From NCBI GenBank assembly GCA_024305405.1, contig JAKNDB010000088.1, positions 1,878,001-1,942,000 of the forward strand: 64,000 nt of DNA, read 5' to 3'. Of the stretch, positions 1 through 12,221 are shown in pieces. The first letter of the stretch is position 1. Every line of letters starts with the position of its first letter. The translations under genes were made by a program, and so were the position numbers. The stretch comes from Dirofilaria immitis. Taxonomy: Eukaryota; Nematoda; Chromadorea; Rhabditida; Onchocercidae. Below the pieces are notes generated by a model. The model did no database searches and was not told the DNA's origin. It worked only from the letters and a program-made list of their open reading frames with translations.

Positions 1-375
1 ATATTAACATCGTTTTTAACTTAGTTTGATATCATATCATGGATAATTAAGAATAACTGATATGTTTGCATGAATTATGTGAAATATAAATGTCACTAAA
101 CAATTATTACTTTTTTATAACATATATTTATGATTAAGTCAAAATTGTGAAATTGAGGAAGTGAAATAATCGGATAAGATATTTATGATAAAATATTTGA
201 AAAATTTTTGACGGGTTTGGTGTTTCCTTTTTTTTCGTTAATTGATAAGATAACTATGTAATTGATAAGACACTTAGGATAATTAATTCTTCCTTAATTA
301 ATGAAAATTAAAAAATGAAATGATAATGTTTCGTGAATTTTTAAATGATAATGAATAAAGAAATGATTTACTTAC

Positions 376-1921
376 AAGTTGATAAGCAGAGCGGATCATT
401 GAATGGATCATTTGTTGTAGTGATATGTTTATTTCTGAGAATTCTAGAAATGGAACTCACTGATGGCAAATTATTTTTATGGCATATTCTATCATGTAAT
501 AATTGTTCTCTAATTTCCCAGGCAAAAATTCGCGGATTATGAAGCTTTAGAAATTGTATATATTCAACTACCTGAAGCATACATATCATAAATTCGATTT
601 TGAATAATTACATCAAATTTAAAAATATCAAAAATTATTTCTTTTGTTTTACGTTTTTCTTTTAGGGAGAAAAATGATATTGAATTATTTTAGGATTTTT
701 TTTTTTCTAAAAGGCTAATCTTTGATTAAAACTTATCAATTTTGCTCGTTTACAATCTTTCAATTCTTCTTTTAGGAATAAAATTTGAAAGAAATAAAAG
801 AAATGGATTTAATATACCGCAGGAGTTGTAACACGTGGTTTGCTACCACCTACAGTACCCGGCATTATGGTACCATATTCAGCATATCGTGATAAAATTT
901 TGCTAATACAACCATGTGAAATTTTTAATCGTCGTGAAATATCACATGGACGATATCCTTGCTTTGTTAATTCAACAATTTTATAACGTAATCGTAATGG
1001 TAATGGACGTCCATTTATAAATGCTCCACCAAGTTGATTTATCTCAATACTTGTTGTTCCTAAAAATTAAACTTTTTCATTTTCTCACTTTGATATTTTG
1101 TATTTATATAAATCGAATGAATAATTGATTAAATTTAATTAATAGACAAATTTTAACAATATTTGATATGTAAAAAATACGACAATATAGATCATTTATT
1201 ATTAGAATGTGCAACAATATAACGAAAGAAAAATCCAATTAATTTATCAATCATTTATTATATTTTATGTTTCAATTATTTCAGATATATCAATTATCAA
1301 TTATCATTGACGATCTTCTATTAGAATCGTTGGATTAGATATAATGTAAACAATAACTGATTACATTATACATATTTCAGATAATTAGTTATCGATATTG
1401 TCATGATAATCTTCTGTTAGTTGTTGAATTAGGATATAATAGTAACTGATTATCAGATAAATATTTCGGATAATTAATTATCGATTATGATGATAATCTT
1501 CTACCAGCTGTTGAATTAGAATATAATGTAAGTAGTGAATGATTACAAGATATATATTTCAGATAATCAACAGTGACTGATTAAATAGCAATTGATTTTA
1601 TATATAGATATAATGTAAAATAATAACTGATTGCAATACTACAGTAATCCTAGGCTCGTTTTAGCAAGTTCAAATAGTTTACAACAACATTTTTTTGTTT
1701 ATTGCTAAATTTATAAATATTTATCATTTTAATTGAATGATTAAAAAAATACAAAAATAAGACAATCGATTATTATTTATTTTTTTAAAAGTTTTTATAA
1801 AGTTCTTAAAAATTTGTAAGATTAAATTTTAGTAAATAAAATTACCTGACGTTTTGTCGTTTGAAAATAATTCATATTCTGTTTCATCGATACCATAATT
1901 TGACATTATTTGTCGTCAACC
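376..1921 (-). CDS. pax-1: Pax-1/9 class paired-box transcription factor (partial)
   Basis: DNA-binding developmental regulator. Three minus-strand exons join in phase: 1906-1846 (start ATG, reads [20 protein letters not shown]), 1059-818 and 571-376. The second holds the first half of the paired domain, with [34 protein letters not shown] and [12 protein letters not shown]. The third holds the rest, with [11 protein letters not shown] and [15 protein letters not shown]. The motif PRVTTP followed by VVEYI points to the Pax-1/9 class rather than Pax-2/5/8 or Pax-3/7. Exon 3 meets a good donor (GTAAGTAA) at 375; if unused, it stops at 368. Downstream exons therefore probably lie left of the window, and an octapeptide cannot be checked. 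A TTTCAG acceptor at 1921-1926, 14 bases before the ATG, is a likely spliced-leader site. The class call is by motif memory only. Confidence 0.9.
1285..1645. repeat. Degenerate tandem repeat, period about 90 bp, in pax-1 intron 1
   Basis: Four diverged copies begin near 1285, 1381, 1470 and 1563. Each contains a core like GATAATCTTCT, then TTGAATTAGATATAATGTAA, then ACTGATTA, ending in ATATTTCAG followed by ATAAT. The unit ends resemble splice acceptors, but no unit carries an open frame. Confidence 0.7.
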
Positions 1922-4900
1922 TGAAATGAATTATTTTCCCATCATTAAATCAGGTTTTCTTTTTTCGTCTTCCTGTTATTCGATAAACTCTCCGCCTCAA
2001 TCGGTAGCTTATTGTTATTCTTTTATGTTCAGATTAAAAGAAGCTTAGAACTTTTATTTTATCCTTGAGTAAATAAAATGAATTGAATGGTTTGGTTCTA
2101 TTTATATATGCGACAAATTTTTTCTATAACCTTGTTGATGTTATTTGCTAATGCAAAATAAAATAAAATAAAAATATGATAACTTTTGTGATAATCTTCT
2201 TTTTTCTTTTCCAAAAATCAAATTTTTTTTTCGAGAGCCAAACTATAAAATAATTTAAAATCTTGTTATCGTGCGTGTATTTTGCGCATCATACGTATAT
2301 TCTACGCATCATACGTATATTCTGCGCATTATACGTGTATCTTATATTAATTTAAAAATATTACAAAATTTTAAAATTTGAAATTAAAATTGATAATCAT
2401 AAAAAGAAAAAGAAAATGAAAGAGCTAAGCTAACCTTTAATTGTTAAATATTTTTCATCTTTCAAATATTTAAATTTTGGAAATTTTAAAAATATTTTTT
2501 TGCCAATTCCAAATTGTTTAATAATGCCATGAATAATTGATTGATTGATTCGATGATGAAGCAAATATTGCAATATTTTGGATATTTTTTCTAAAATTTT
2601 TTTTTCTGATTCTGATAAGATATTTTCATTTTATATTAATCTGATAGCGTGATTGTTTTGTTAAGAGTTAAAAAATAAATAAATAATTTTTCGTTTCTTT
2701 CTACATAAATTCGGTAAACAATTTTGCAATAATAATATTAGATAATAGAACTTGATAATTGAATTGATTAAAAATATTTTTAAAAATTTTTTTGAATTTT
2801 AAAAAGGCATTAATTTAAAACAAAAAATATATTTTCAATTTTTAAATTCCACAATCGATTCGTTACAGTAATCCAAATATTATTTTGAGTTTTATAATTG
2901 CTTTGCTACAGTAATACAAACATTGCTTTAAGTTTAACGATCGATTCATTACAGTAATAACTGATTGCTTTGAAATAAAGTTGATGAGAAAGCAGGTAAA
3001 GGATTAAATAAACGGGTCATCGGTAAAGAAGGATGAGAAGCATGACCGACAATCGACCTTTGAACCAAATAGTACTTTCCCATAGCAATTACCAATTTAG
3101 TTCATAGAAAAAGTAAAGCGGAAAGAAAGAAATACTTAAAAACGTTAAATCAATTTGATGTGTACATTAATAATGTATCGGAATTTTTTCTATAATTGAA
3201 TATACTCTTTTTTATTTCATAATTTTATTTTTTAAATTTATTATTTTATTTTCAAACTTAATAATATATTAGAAATTTAAAATTATTTATTTCCATTTCG
3301 TATATAATTTCATTTTCCTTTCATTCATTTTTTTTCATTTACTTTTTTCATTTTTTTTAAAAATTATTTGTTTTAAATGTTTAGCATTTTTATTTACATT
3401 TTTGTAACTTTTTTCAACATTTTTTAAATGCTATTAAAATGTTTTTTCAAAAAAAAGTTTTTGCAACAATTGCAAAAATAGGAAGAAATAATAAAAATTG
3501 TAATTAAAATTGAAAATAACAAAATAAAATTAAAATTGAAATTAATTTAAATTTCAGTAAAATAGTTCAATATTCGAATTTGAAATTAATATTCTGAGCA
3601 AAATTATTTGATATATTTTTAATTTGATTTATTTGTAAAAAAACAAAAAAAAAGAAAGGAGCAACAATTAAATGATAATATTGGAAAGAAATATTTTTCG
3701 AAAAATTTCATATCTTTTCCTTGCTTCCTGGTTTTTTAAAAAAATTTCATAATATGATTATTTTGATTAATATCGATGATTTATATTTACATTAAAATTT
3801 TTTATTATTTTTGATAATACAGCTTTTATTGTTATTTCATCTTAAATTGATAATGATTTTTCGAATTAAATATTAAATTAAATTTTAATAAATTTTTAAT
3901 TAATTTATCGCAGAAATATTTTAATAGTAATTCTATTCATTTATTTACCTTTTCCATATGCTACCACTTTTTCCCCTTTTTTCTTTTTTTTCATAAATAC
4001 TATGTAATTAGATGTATGTTTGCATAATGAAATATTAGTAATAGGAAAGATTAAAGATTGCATATAGGTAGATTTAATTACAGAAACATTCCGATGTTAA
4101 AACTTCAATGCAACATCATTTTCATTAATCGGTTTTAATCGGTTTCCGATTTCATCAAAATAGTAAAAATCCGTTTATCCAACTTTATGGCCAAATCCGT
4201 TAATCAGACTTTGCAGCAAAACTTCATTAATTCAACTTTAACCTTAACTTAATTTATCCAACATAGCACTAATTATGATAATAGAAAGTGGTCCAAAAAA
4301 AATTTGCATAATCGAATAAAAGGGATTAATATTATTAAATTTATTCTTGAAATATTCATTAATAGGCTACATTCTGGTTGATTATATAATTACGAAAATT
4401 AAATATAGATTAATTAATTTAACATTTTTATTTGTTTATTCTCTAAGAATGTTTTTATTCATTATTTTATCTCAATTTCATAAATGCAGTATATTATGGA
4501 TAGAAAAATTAGAAATAAGTATTTAATTTAAAACAAACTTTGTTGATTTAGGCAGGTGCGAAAATACATACTAATTAATGAATGTACAAATGACAATATG
4601 ATTATATTTACTAATATCATAAAGATAAGATTAAAAAAGAAATAAGTTCAATTTTTCAAATTTTGAAAAAAATTTTTAAGTAATTTTTAGGTGCAAAAAT
4701 TTATTTTATGCAATTTAATAAAATTTGTTAAATATAATTAAAAAAACGAAACAAAATTTTAATAAACAGAAAAATATACATAATTATAATAATTATTTAG
4801 AAAAAATAAAAATAAATTGCAATTTTTGAAAAATAAAAATTATCAAAATATTTGTTAAAATTTCAAATTACAGTAATCTTTAAATATATTAAGTATAAAT

Positions 4901-6330
4901 ATTAAACACAACTAATAACAAACAGTATGATAGTAACAAATTTTTCCTCTTATCATTCTATTTATCTATTATCTATTAAAAGTATTATTGAATTAAAATT
5001 TGAGGTATTAAATTTTGAATAAAAATTAAATTTTATATATCTAAGTTGATTTTTTTAGCGTCCTGTAATTTTTGCTCTGAGCTTCGTCAAACATTTTTTA
5101 AAGACGAGAATATGATTGCTTTTTTTCTTTTATTAAATTCAAATTTTTGCTATATTAATTTCAAATCTAATCGAAGTAATGTAAAAAAAATTAGCGAAAA
5201 TTTATAATTTATTTAAATTATTGATTGAATTATTTTCTATTAATGTTTTATATGAATTCTTTTAATTATAGAAGTATATAATTAGTAATACAAAAAAATT
5301 TATTGAAATAATTTATTTACAATTAAAGCATTTTTAATAACTTATCATTCATTTAATTTTTCAAATTAATACTGAACAGATTTGAAAAAAATAATTGTTA
5401 AAAATTAATATTGGAAATCAATTATTACTAATTTCTAAAATGAATTAATTTGAAATGTAAAGATTAGCCAAATTTCAAAAATTATCGTCCAAATAGATGG
5501 TATAAAATTTTACACAATAAAATTTTGCATAAATTAAAATTTCTAATTAACATTTTTGAAATATATACTGTACGTAATTGTAATTGAGTGCATCCATTTT
5601 AAGTACTTCAGTACGTTGATTAAGAAAAGCTAAATTTAAACAGATATTGATTAATCATTTTCAAATCTTTTTTGTCTCAATCACTCCAGTCCTTTTCATT
5701 TTTTTCGTAACAAGTTATAGAGAAAATTGAGATGTATTGATGTCATTTATTTATATTATCAATCATTCCGTATCGATCGTTTATATCATATACGTTGTAA
5801 TAAATGTTCACAATTTGTTATTCGTCTTATTGATTTATTTATTTTTTTCATTATTGCCAACATTTTAAAATATAATTTTAAAAAGGTATTTTACATTTTA
5901 TTATTTGAAAATGAAATATATGATTAAGTAGTTGTAATAAATGTGTTCATTTTAAGTATTTCAATACATTAATTTAGGAAATGATGGAAAAAACAAAATT
6001 ATAATGAATGCCTCTTTGTTTTAAGAATTTGGTTATAAAAGAAAACATAATGAATGTTCTCATTTTAATTATTTTAATAAAACGAATAAAATGAACTAAA
6101 ATACTTAAAATCAATTAAATTACTTAAAAATAAATCATTTGAAATACTCCCAATATGTTAGTTTATGAAACGTTGCGAAAAAAAGCTGATAAAATAGGGA
6201 AAATATTTGAATTTAAAAATTTCGAATTATTTTTAATTCTTTCCGATTACACTTCGCCATTTATAGTATTTGCTGAATATTTGTGAATATTTTAATAATA
6301 ATTTATCCTACCATGCAATTATTTATATAT
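1922..6330. other. Intergenic, no convincing gene
   Basis: Very AT-rich (long A and T runs, TTTT and AAAA blocks). I see no exon with codon-like composition. Two small repeats are visible. One is a 20-bp unit (GCGCATCATACGTATATTCT) in three copies at about 2284-2342. The other is a diverged pair at about 5580-5630 and 5930-5980 sharing CATTTTAAGTA(C/T)TTCA(G/A)TAC. A less AT-rich patch at about 2950-3120 may be promoter or 5' UTR of the minus-strand pax gene. Confidence 0.6.
2284..2342. repeat. Three-copy 20-bp tandem repeat
   Basis: Units GCGCATCATACGTATATTCT, ACGCATCATACGTATATTCT and GCGCATTATACGTGTATCTT follow one another directly. The third is more diverged. Confidence 0.8.
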
Positions 6331-6385
6331 TTTAGGAAGAAATTTTTGTTTTGTTTTTGTTTTTTAAATTGCACTATTATGCAAA

Positions 6386-9108
6386 TTGAATGAAATGATT
6401 GTTGATGAAAAAGTATTAGATATTCTAAAATATTTCGAAATCGATGAAAAGACAGGATTCTTACTTCCAAATCCATTAATAAAACTTCCAGAAGAATATG
6501 AACAATGGCATCAAGTTGCTGGTAAATTTATTTTATACTTTATAACTTTAATAAGCTTAATTTTGAAATTAGTAAACTTCTATAAATATTCTTTTACTAA
6601 TTGATATTTTTAATCATAGTATTATAAATTATCACTATTTTAAATCAATATATTCATTTGTTTCATCTTGTCTACGATGGCTGATAAGAATTAAGCTACG
6701 AAGAAATAGATTGAAATGGAAAAAAATTGCTTTTTATTTATAGATGAAATTCAAGAATTAATAGAAAAGAATTTATTGGATGATCGATTACGACAACTTC
6801 CATTAATAAGTACAGAAATGCTTAATACAAATAATGAATTACGCTTAGCTCATCTTTTATTAGTCACTTTAGCAGCTGGATATGTTTGGCAAGATGGACC
6901 TGATAAGGTGATAATTAATGTGATAATAAATTAAGGTGGTAATAAATAATCCAATATTTGTTATTTAACAAGTGTGACAGTACTAATGCATATACAACGA
7001 TACGTATATAACTATTATCAGATTGAAAATAAAGAATTATGCTTAAATCATTTTTTATTGATCATTTTAGCAGCTGTATAGGTTTGGTAAGATAACTCTG
7101 ATAATAATAAATTACTTTTCCTACGACATTTATCGTTTAGCAAATATAAAGATACTAGACACACATACAATATACATGCATAAAAATTATTCTACTATCA
7201 GATTAATTCATGAACTTTTCAAACATAAAAATTACTCTATTATTAGATTAATTGATAAGATTTTTAAGTTTCTAGTTTGATAAGAAGAAAGTTTTTCAGG
7301 CTCGATTATCCATTCCTGCAAATATTTCATTACCATTATTCGATGTATGCAATCGATTAGGCTTAAAACCAATAGTTTGTCATGCATCAGTTTGCTTAGC
7401 TAATTGGAAACCGATCGGACAAATGACAATTTTTGATGCTTCAATGATTGATATCATTACTTTTCGATTTATTCAACATCCTGCCAATCGATGGTTCTTT
7501 ACACTTACTGCTCAGGTTTATCTCGGAAATTTTCTCGGATAATTTCTCAGATAATTTGTTGTATTTTTTTAATACACAATATTTACTTATCGTTGCTGCC
7601 AATTTAATTATATAGATAGAAACTGAACTAGCTGAAGCAATATGTGCAATTGCAAGTGCATGCTTGCACTGTAAAGTTGACGAATCAACAATGCAGCATA
7701 TTGATAATGCGGTAACAAAAGCAACACAAACTATTCAGGTTCGTTGTTTGCTATCGATTGATAATATCATATACTAGATAATACTGATATATTTTGAATG
7801 ATAAAATATAAACTGTTTTGGAAAGTGTATATGGTGTTAATAAATAAATTATATAGCTTAACTTGTCTATTCTTAATTTGAAATTTTTAGAGCAGTTGAT
7901 CTTGACGAATTAATCAGTAAAAAATAAGTAAAAATCAACTGATCTTAAACCAATTAATCGATGATAGTGTTTTTGAAGCTTATCTGCAAATATCAAAAAA
8001 TTATATCAATAGGACAATATTTTGATACTTAATCGTTGCTTCCTTTTTGGATATAATTCACAGCATAAAATAATACGCTTTAAAAATTAATGAATAAATA
8101 AATGAAAAAGTGAAACATTTGAAAAAGGACGGAAAAAGTTGTTTTAATTTTAAATTTATTTGAAAACTTTTTAAACACAAATTTTTATAGCGTATGAAAG
8201 AGTATGTTCCACCGGATATTTTTTACAACGGTTTTCGTCATTTTTTATCCGGCTATACCGAAAATGCATTAGCAGAACAAGGCGGTATTATATTTGAGGG
8301 TAATAATCAATTTATTGATAATTTTGCTTAATTTACTTTCAGTTTTTCCAATGATTTATAGTAATTATAATTGTTCCACAATTTAAGTAATTAAGAGTAG
8401 CTAATTGTAACGGAATAAGTTTAATTTACATATTTAGAAATATTTTTAAAATAAGTTAAAGTTAATAAGTATTTAAGTATTTAATATAAAAATTACTTTC
8501 AGTAATGAGTTTATAAATTGAAGTAAAGAGAATTTGGGATTTCAGTACTTAAAAATTAACTTTAAAAAATTGGACTCTTAAAAAAGTATTTCACGTAAGA
8601 ATCACTTTATTTATGAATTTGTAAATTTAGGTAGAGAGGATTTAGGACCTCAACTACTCAGCGGAGGTTCAGCAGCACAAAGTTCAACATTTCACGTTCT
8701 TGATGAATTTCTTAAAATCAAGCATGCAGATGATATAGAGGTATTTTTGTCACATCAACGTGAATATATGCCACCTAGGCATCGTGATTTCATCATTTGG
8801 GTTCGAGAAAATGTTGCCAAAATCCCGAATGTACAAAATGTTTCTGGCTATCGTGAAGCTCTTCTGGCTGTGAAGAAATTTCGAAAAGCGCATATAAACG
8901 TAGTAAGCTAAAATTGCACTATAATATATGTATATTTAAGTTTATTTGTAAAAACTAATTTCTTTGAAAAAAAACTGTCATTATTTTAACTTATTTTCAG
9001 GTAACAAAATTTATTATATTACCAGCTAAAGGTAATTCTAAAATCGGCACCGGTGGTTCATCATTTATGCATTTATTAATTAATATTGCAAATGACTGTA
9101 ATCTATGA
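6386..9108 (+). CDS. Indoleamine 2,3-dioxygenase
   Basis: Haem dioxygenase that opens the indole ring of tryptophan to N-formylkynurenine, the first step of the kynurenine pathway. Seven exons join in phase without a break: 6386-6521, 6744-6907, 7300-7515, 7616-7738, 8191-8299, 8631-8902, 9001-9108, giving 375 residues (family about 400). Family blocks seen in order: GFLLPNPLIKLP, LRLAHLLLVTLAAGYVWQ, NISLPLFDVCNRLGLKPI, LANWK, WFFTLTAQIE, LSGGSAAQSSTFHVLD, EYMPPRHRDF and GTGGSSFM. The expected proximal haem ligand is His337 in AHINVVTKF. The GGSAAQSS and YMPPxHR motifs favour IDO over tryptophan 2,3-dioxygenase. A TTTTAG acceptor at about 6330-6335 could receive a spliced leader. The frame is intact throughout, unlike several neighbours. 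Confidence 0.93.
7027..7106 (+). pseudogene. Decayed partial duplicate of IDO exon 2
   Basis: Inside intron 2, a stretch reading AATAAAGAATTATGCTTAAA onward aligns with the end of the real exon 2 (from about 6830): both encode (N)(E/K)ELxLxHxLLxxLAA followed by a GTTTGG stretch. The copy has an in-frame TAG where the real exon has the tyrosine codon of GYVWQ, and its donor is degraded. The offset to the true exon is about 197 bases, so this looks like a local tandem duplication that decayed. Confidence 0.65.
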
Positions 9109-9388
9109 TCATTTCAAATTAATGGTACGAACGAATTTATTTAAATGATTAACTAATTAATTAATTAATTGCTTATGATCTCTTTAACTGTAATTTACTA
9201 ACCTCACAATTATGTTACTAGTTATAATTAATTTTTGTTTATATGAATCATTTGTTCTATATGATATAATGTATCATTGATTTATCCTATGTATCTCTAG
9301 ATAGTCCTAATTTCTTTATCACATATGCCTCAGATCATTACTCGTTGCCTACATCTTGACTCATAAGGGCATACAGATGAGGTGTTAC

Positions 9389-9552
9389 TAATCAAACGAT
9401 TTTTTCGAGTATTGTTCAGTAAGGTTACAATGGTAAATAGTCGGTCTACAATTGATCTCTCGCGTGGAAACGAAATCTTTTCCTCCTCCGAGAAAGGAAA
9501 CGACTTGAAATACCGTTAACAACGTATCACCATGTGGTGGGACAATTTCTTC
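9389..9552 (-). pseudogene. Isolated exon resembling a START lipid-transfer domain
   Basis: A minus-strand open segment sits between a plausible acceptor (GATAACAG, ending at 9553) and donor (GTAACA, starting at 9388). It encodes about 54 residues including TLLTVFQVVSFLGGGKDF, then VSTREI and, near the end, HCNLTEQYSKKSF. The segment KDFVSTREI matches the RDFVxxRxx block typical of START domains. Base composition is clearly richer in G and C than the surroundings. I found no flanking exons on either side: 9110-9388 and 9553-10286 look non-coding. It may be a relic exon of a lost START gene or one exon of a gene whose others I missed. The domain call rests on one motif. Confidence 0.45.
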
Positions 9553-10286
9553 CTGTTATCAGTATTATTAACTTCTGGTCCAATAAAATATAATTGCATG
9601 TGAAATATCAATTTGCTCTCTCATATCAAAGAGCAAGAAAGTTTTTTCGCTTTGTCATATTTAAGCTGATCATAAAGCATATATTGTATTGTTGTATATG
9701 AACAAAAAAAGAAAATAATCAATTTTTGGAAAAAATTGTAGATAATATATCATTTATAATCGTATTAGCATTAACAAATTAACTTCAATATATAAAAGAA
9801 GAAATAATCAACAATGTTAATTGTTAATTAATTAAGCAGTCAACAAAGCATACATTATTATTGTTATTAATATGAACAAAAAATGAAATATTTTTAATTT
9901 TTGAAAAATTTGTGAATAAAATTTTTACTATTATTAATAATATAAAGCTAATATAACTTAAATTAGAAGGCTGAGAGTAATTAATTGTATTTATTTTTAA
10001 CTAAGCTATATAATAGATAGTAATGTTCTCTAATCGGTAACAAGTAATGCGGAAATTTGAAAAGAAATAATTTAAAATAACATATTGTAATAATTACTAC
10101 TGTTAGCTAAAACCATATTTTGTCAATTATTTTGCATGCTACAAAATGATCATATAAAAATCCATCATTTCTATATAAAATTCGAGTTTATATTCAACAA
10201 ATAAAACTTGATAAAAAGAAAAAAATAGAGAAGCGTAAAAGAGTGTTTATAAACAAAGTTATAAAGCAGCAAACGCTCCATCTTCC
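9553..10286. other. No gene seen
   Basis: AT-rich, with many stops in all frames. It contains two similar stretches around GCATATATTGTATTGTTG and GCATACATTATTATTGTT (about 9678 and 9847), each followed by a run reading ATGAACAAAAAA, which suggests a diverged direct repeat of about 170 bp. Confidence 0.5.
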
Positions 10287-11712
10287 TCATCGAAATAATT
10301 CGTCAGGTTCACAAATTATGTCCACAAAACGACGATGAATTGCACCTTTATAAATTTGTTGATTCCTGCATAAAAATAATATAGGGAATAATAAAAATCA
10401 ATACTTTGTGAAATTTTCTGCTGTAAAATTAAAATATATTAAAATTTAAGTCTTTAGATTGCATTAGATTTGTTAGAATAAATAATTGAATTTCTATACA
10501 TGAAATAATAATTTTATAATTAATCAATTCTTACACCGAAAAAAATTTTTTTAATTATATAATAAATTTCAAAACGGATTTAAAATGGATACGGAAAAAA
10601 TATGAAATTATGCGGAATATTTTACTCAGAGCGATAAATTGCTCCAGCAATCATGATTATTTCGAATGATACGGCTAACCAAAGTAATACTGTTACCCAT
10701 ATCATACTCTGATATTCTAAAAAAAACTGAAAATACATATTAGAAATTTTGAAATTTGATAATAAGGGATTTAAAAATTTAACAAAAAATTATAAGTCTA
10801 TTCATTCAGCTTAAAATCCTTTTCCTTTTTAATGCTCAGAAATAAAATTAAGCTAATACTTATTGATTAGTTAAATTACCACTATTATTTGATAAGATTG
10901 TTTTTTTACGTACAACGTACAAGTAATTGTAAATTTTATAATTAAAATAAAAAAATTTTCGCAATAAAATTTGACATATTCAACAATATGTATTATTTTA
11001 CGTTCAAAATCTGACGCATTTAATCATATTATTTTAGCTGAAAATCTGATGTATCTCATCACATAATATTTTCATATCATTAATTTTTATTCAGCTTACT
11101 TTCATCGCATCTGTATCCTTTTGAAAGATGTTTACAAATACAAGTTACTCGTTCCAGTGGTGTCATCGAATCAATCAATTTACATTGACCATTATTCTTG
11201 CATGTATCAGGATTACATCCTTGCAAAACTACAAAATAATCATTAACTTATATAAAGTATCATAATCATATGAATAAGCTTACAAAATAAAAAATCCAAA
11301 AAGGTAAACTTGAAGATTCTATTTTATAAAAATCCACGTAATTAATTAAACAATTTTTTAATTATACTAAAATTAAAAAATATTGTGATTAATCTTCATT
11401 AAAATTATTTCATTGAAATTTAAAGTAATAATCATACTTGTACGATAGCAATAAGAGATCGAATTTCTCGAACAATTGATTATTTGATTGTGTTTTGGAT
11501 GATAGATATAAAGTTGCCCACCAATTGGTACATAACCATAACTTAAAATTTGCAGTCTCTTTAAAAATTTTTCTTCTTCCATCCTTCATCATCTTTTTAA
11601 TGAACTTTTTTTGAATTTTATACAACTGTTTGCATTCTTTAAAAAGCAGCATTTTTTTCTTGGCACAAATAAATAGACAAAATAAGATAAAAACTAATTG
11701 AAGTGGTAACAT
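10287..11712 (-). CDS. Single-pass membrane protein with one juxtamembrane EGF domain
   Basis: Minus-strand exons: first exon ending 11438, then 11228-11100 (EGF), 10716-10626 (membrane span) and 10365-10287 (tail, stop 10289-10287); these junctions keep phase. The EGF exon has six cysteines in the order CNPDTC, NGQC, TCIC and GYRC, with C-X8-C at the end and only about six residues before a hydrophobic span (MIWVTVLLWLAVSFEIIMIA). The cytoplasmic tail is about 30 residues. The 5' end is unclear. An ATG at 11712 gives a good signal peptide (MLPLQLVFILFCLFICA), but the frame that joins the EGF exon is open only from the ATG at 11582 (MEEEKFLKRL). The two frames differ, so there is a frameshift, a missed intron or a different start. 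The layout resembles EGF-family ligand precursors, but the C1-C2 spacing (4 residues) is of the ordinary EGF-repeat type. Confidence 0.7.
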
Positions 11713-12221
11713 CTATTAATTGATTTGATATCATTATTTCGCATCAGTTATCGTAATTGGAGTTATCGTAATTCTAGATGAATTTTGAAATTACAGTAAT
11801 TCTAAGATATATGTCCAACAAAGACATACTTTAATTGATCCAAAATTAACTGAAACCAAGTGATGAAAGAAAGTCACCTATAACTTCTTAAATATGATTA
11901 CAAATAAATTTCGTTTTAATTAATGATCATTGCTATGACTGCATGAATATGTTCATATAAAATATACGATAGTATCTGATGAACAAATATTTCGTTGTTC
12001 ATTATCTCAATATGATATTGATAAAGGAATACAATTACTTACCTTTATTCAAATAAGCAAAATATTAATTGAACCGTTAATCAAATATTTTTATTACTTT
12101 CGTTTTTTCTTTTAATTTTTATTTTTATTCGTGCAAAGAGAAGAATAATAGAAAAAATATGTACAAAAATTATACGAAAAATGATTTAGATAAAATTAAT
12201 AGCTAAAAAAATTTTTCAAAC

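Noticed and set aside
2949..3083. 44-residue minus-strand frame MGKYYLVQRSIVGHASHPSL...
   Set aside because: Better than random in composition, but no splice context or family resemblance; could be 5' UTR of the Pax gene.
9430..9519. 29-residue plus-strand ORF MVNSRSTIDLSRGNEIF...
   Set aside because: It is the antisense of the START-like exon, whose minus-strand reading has motif and splice-site support.
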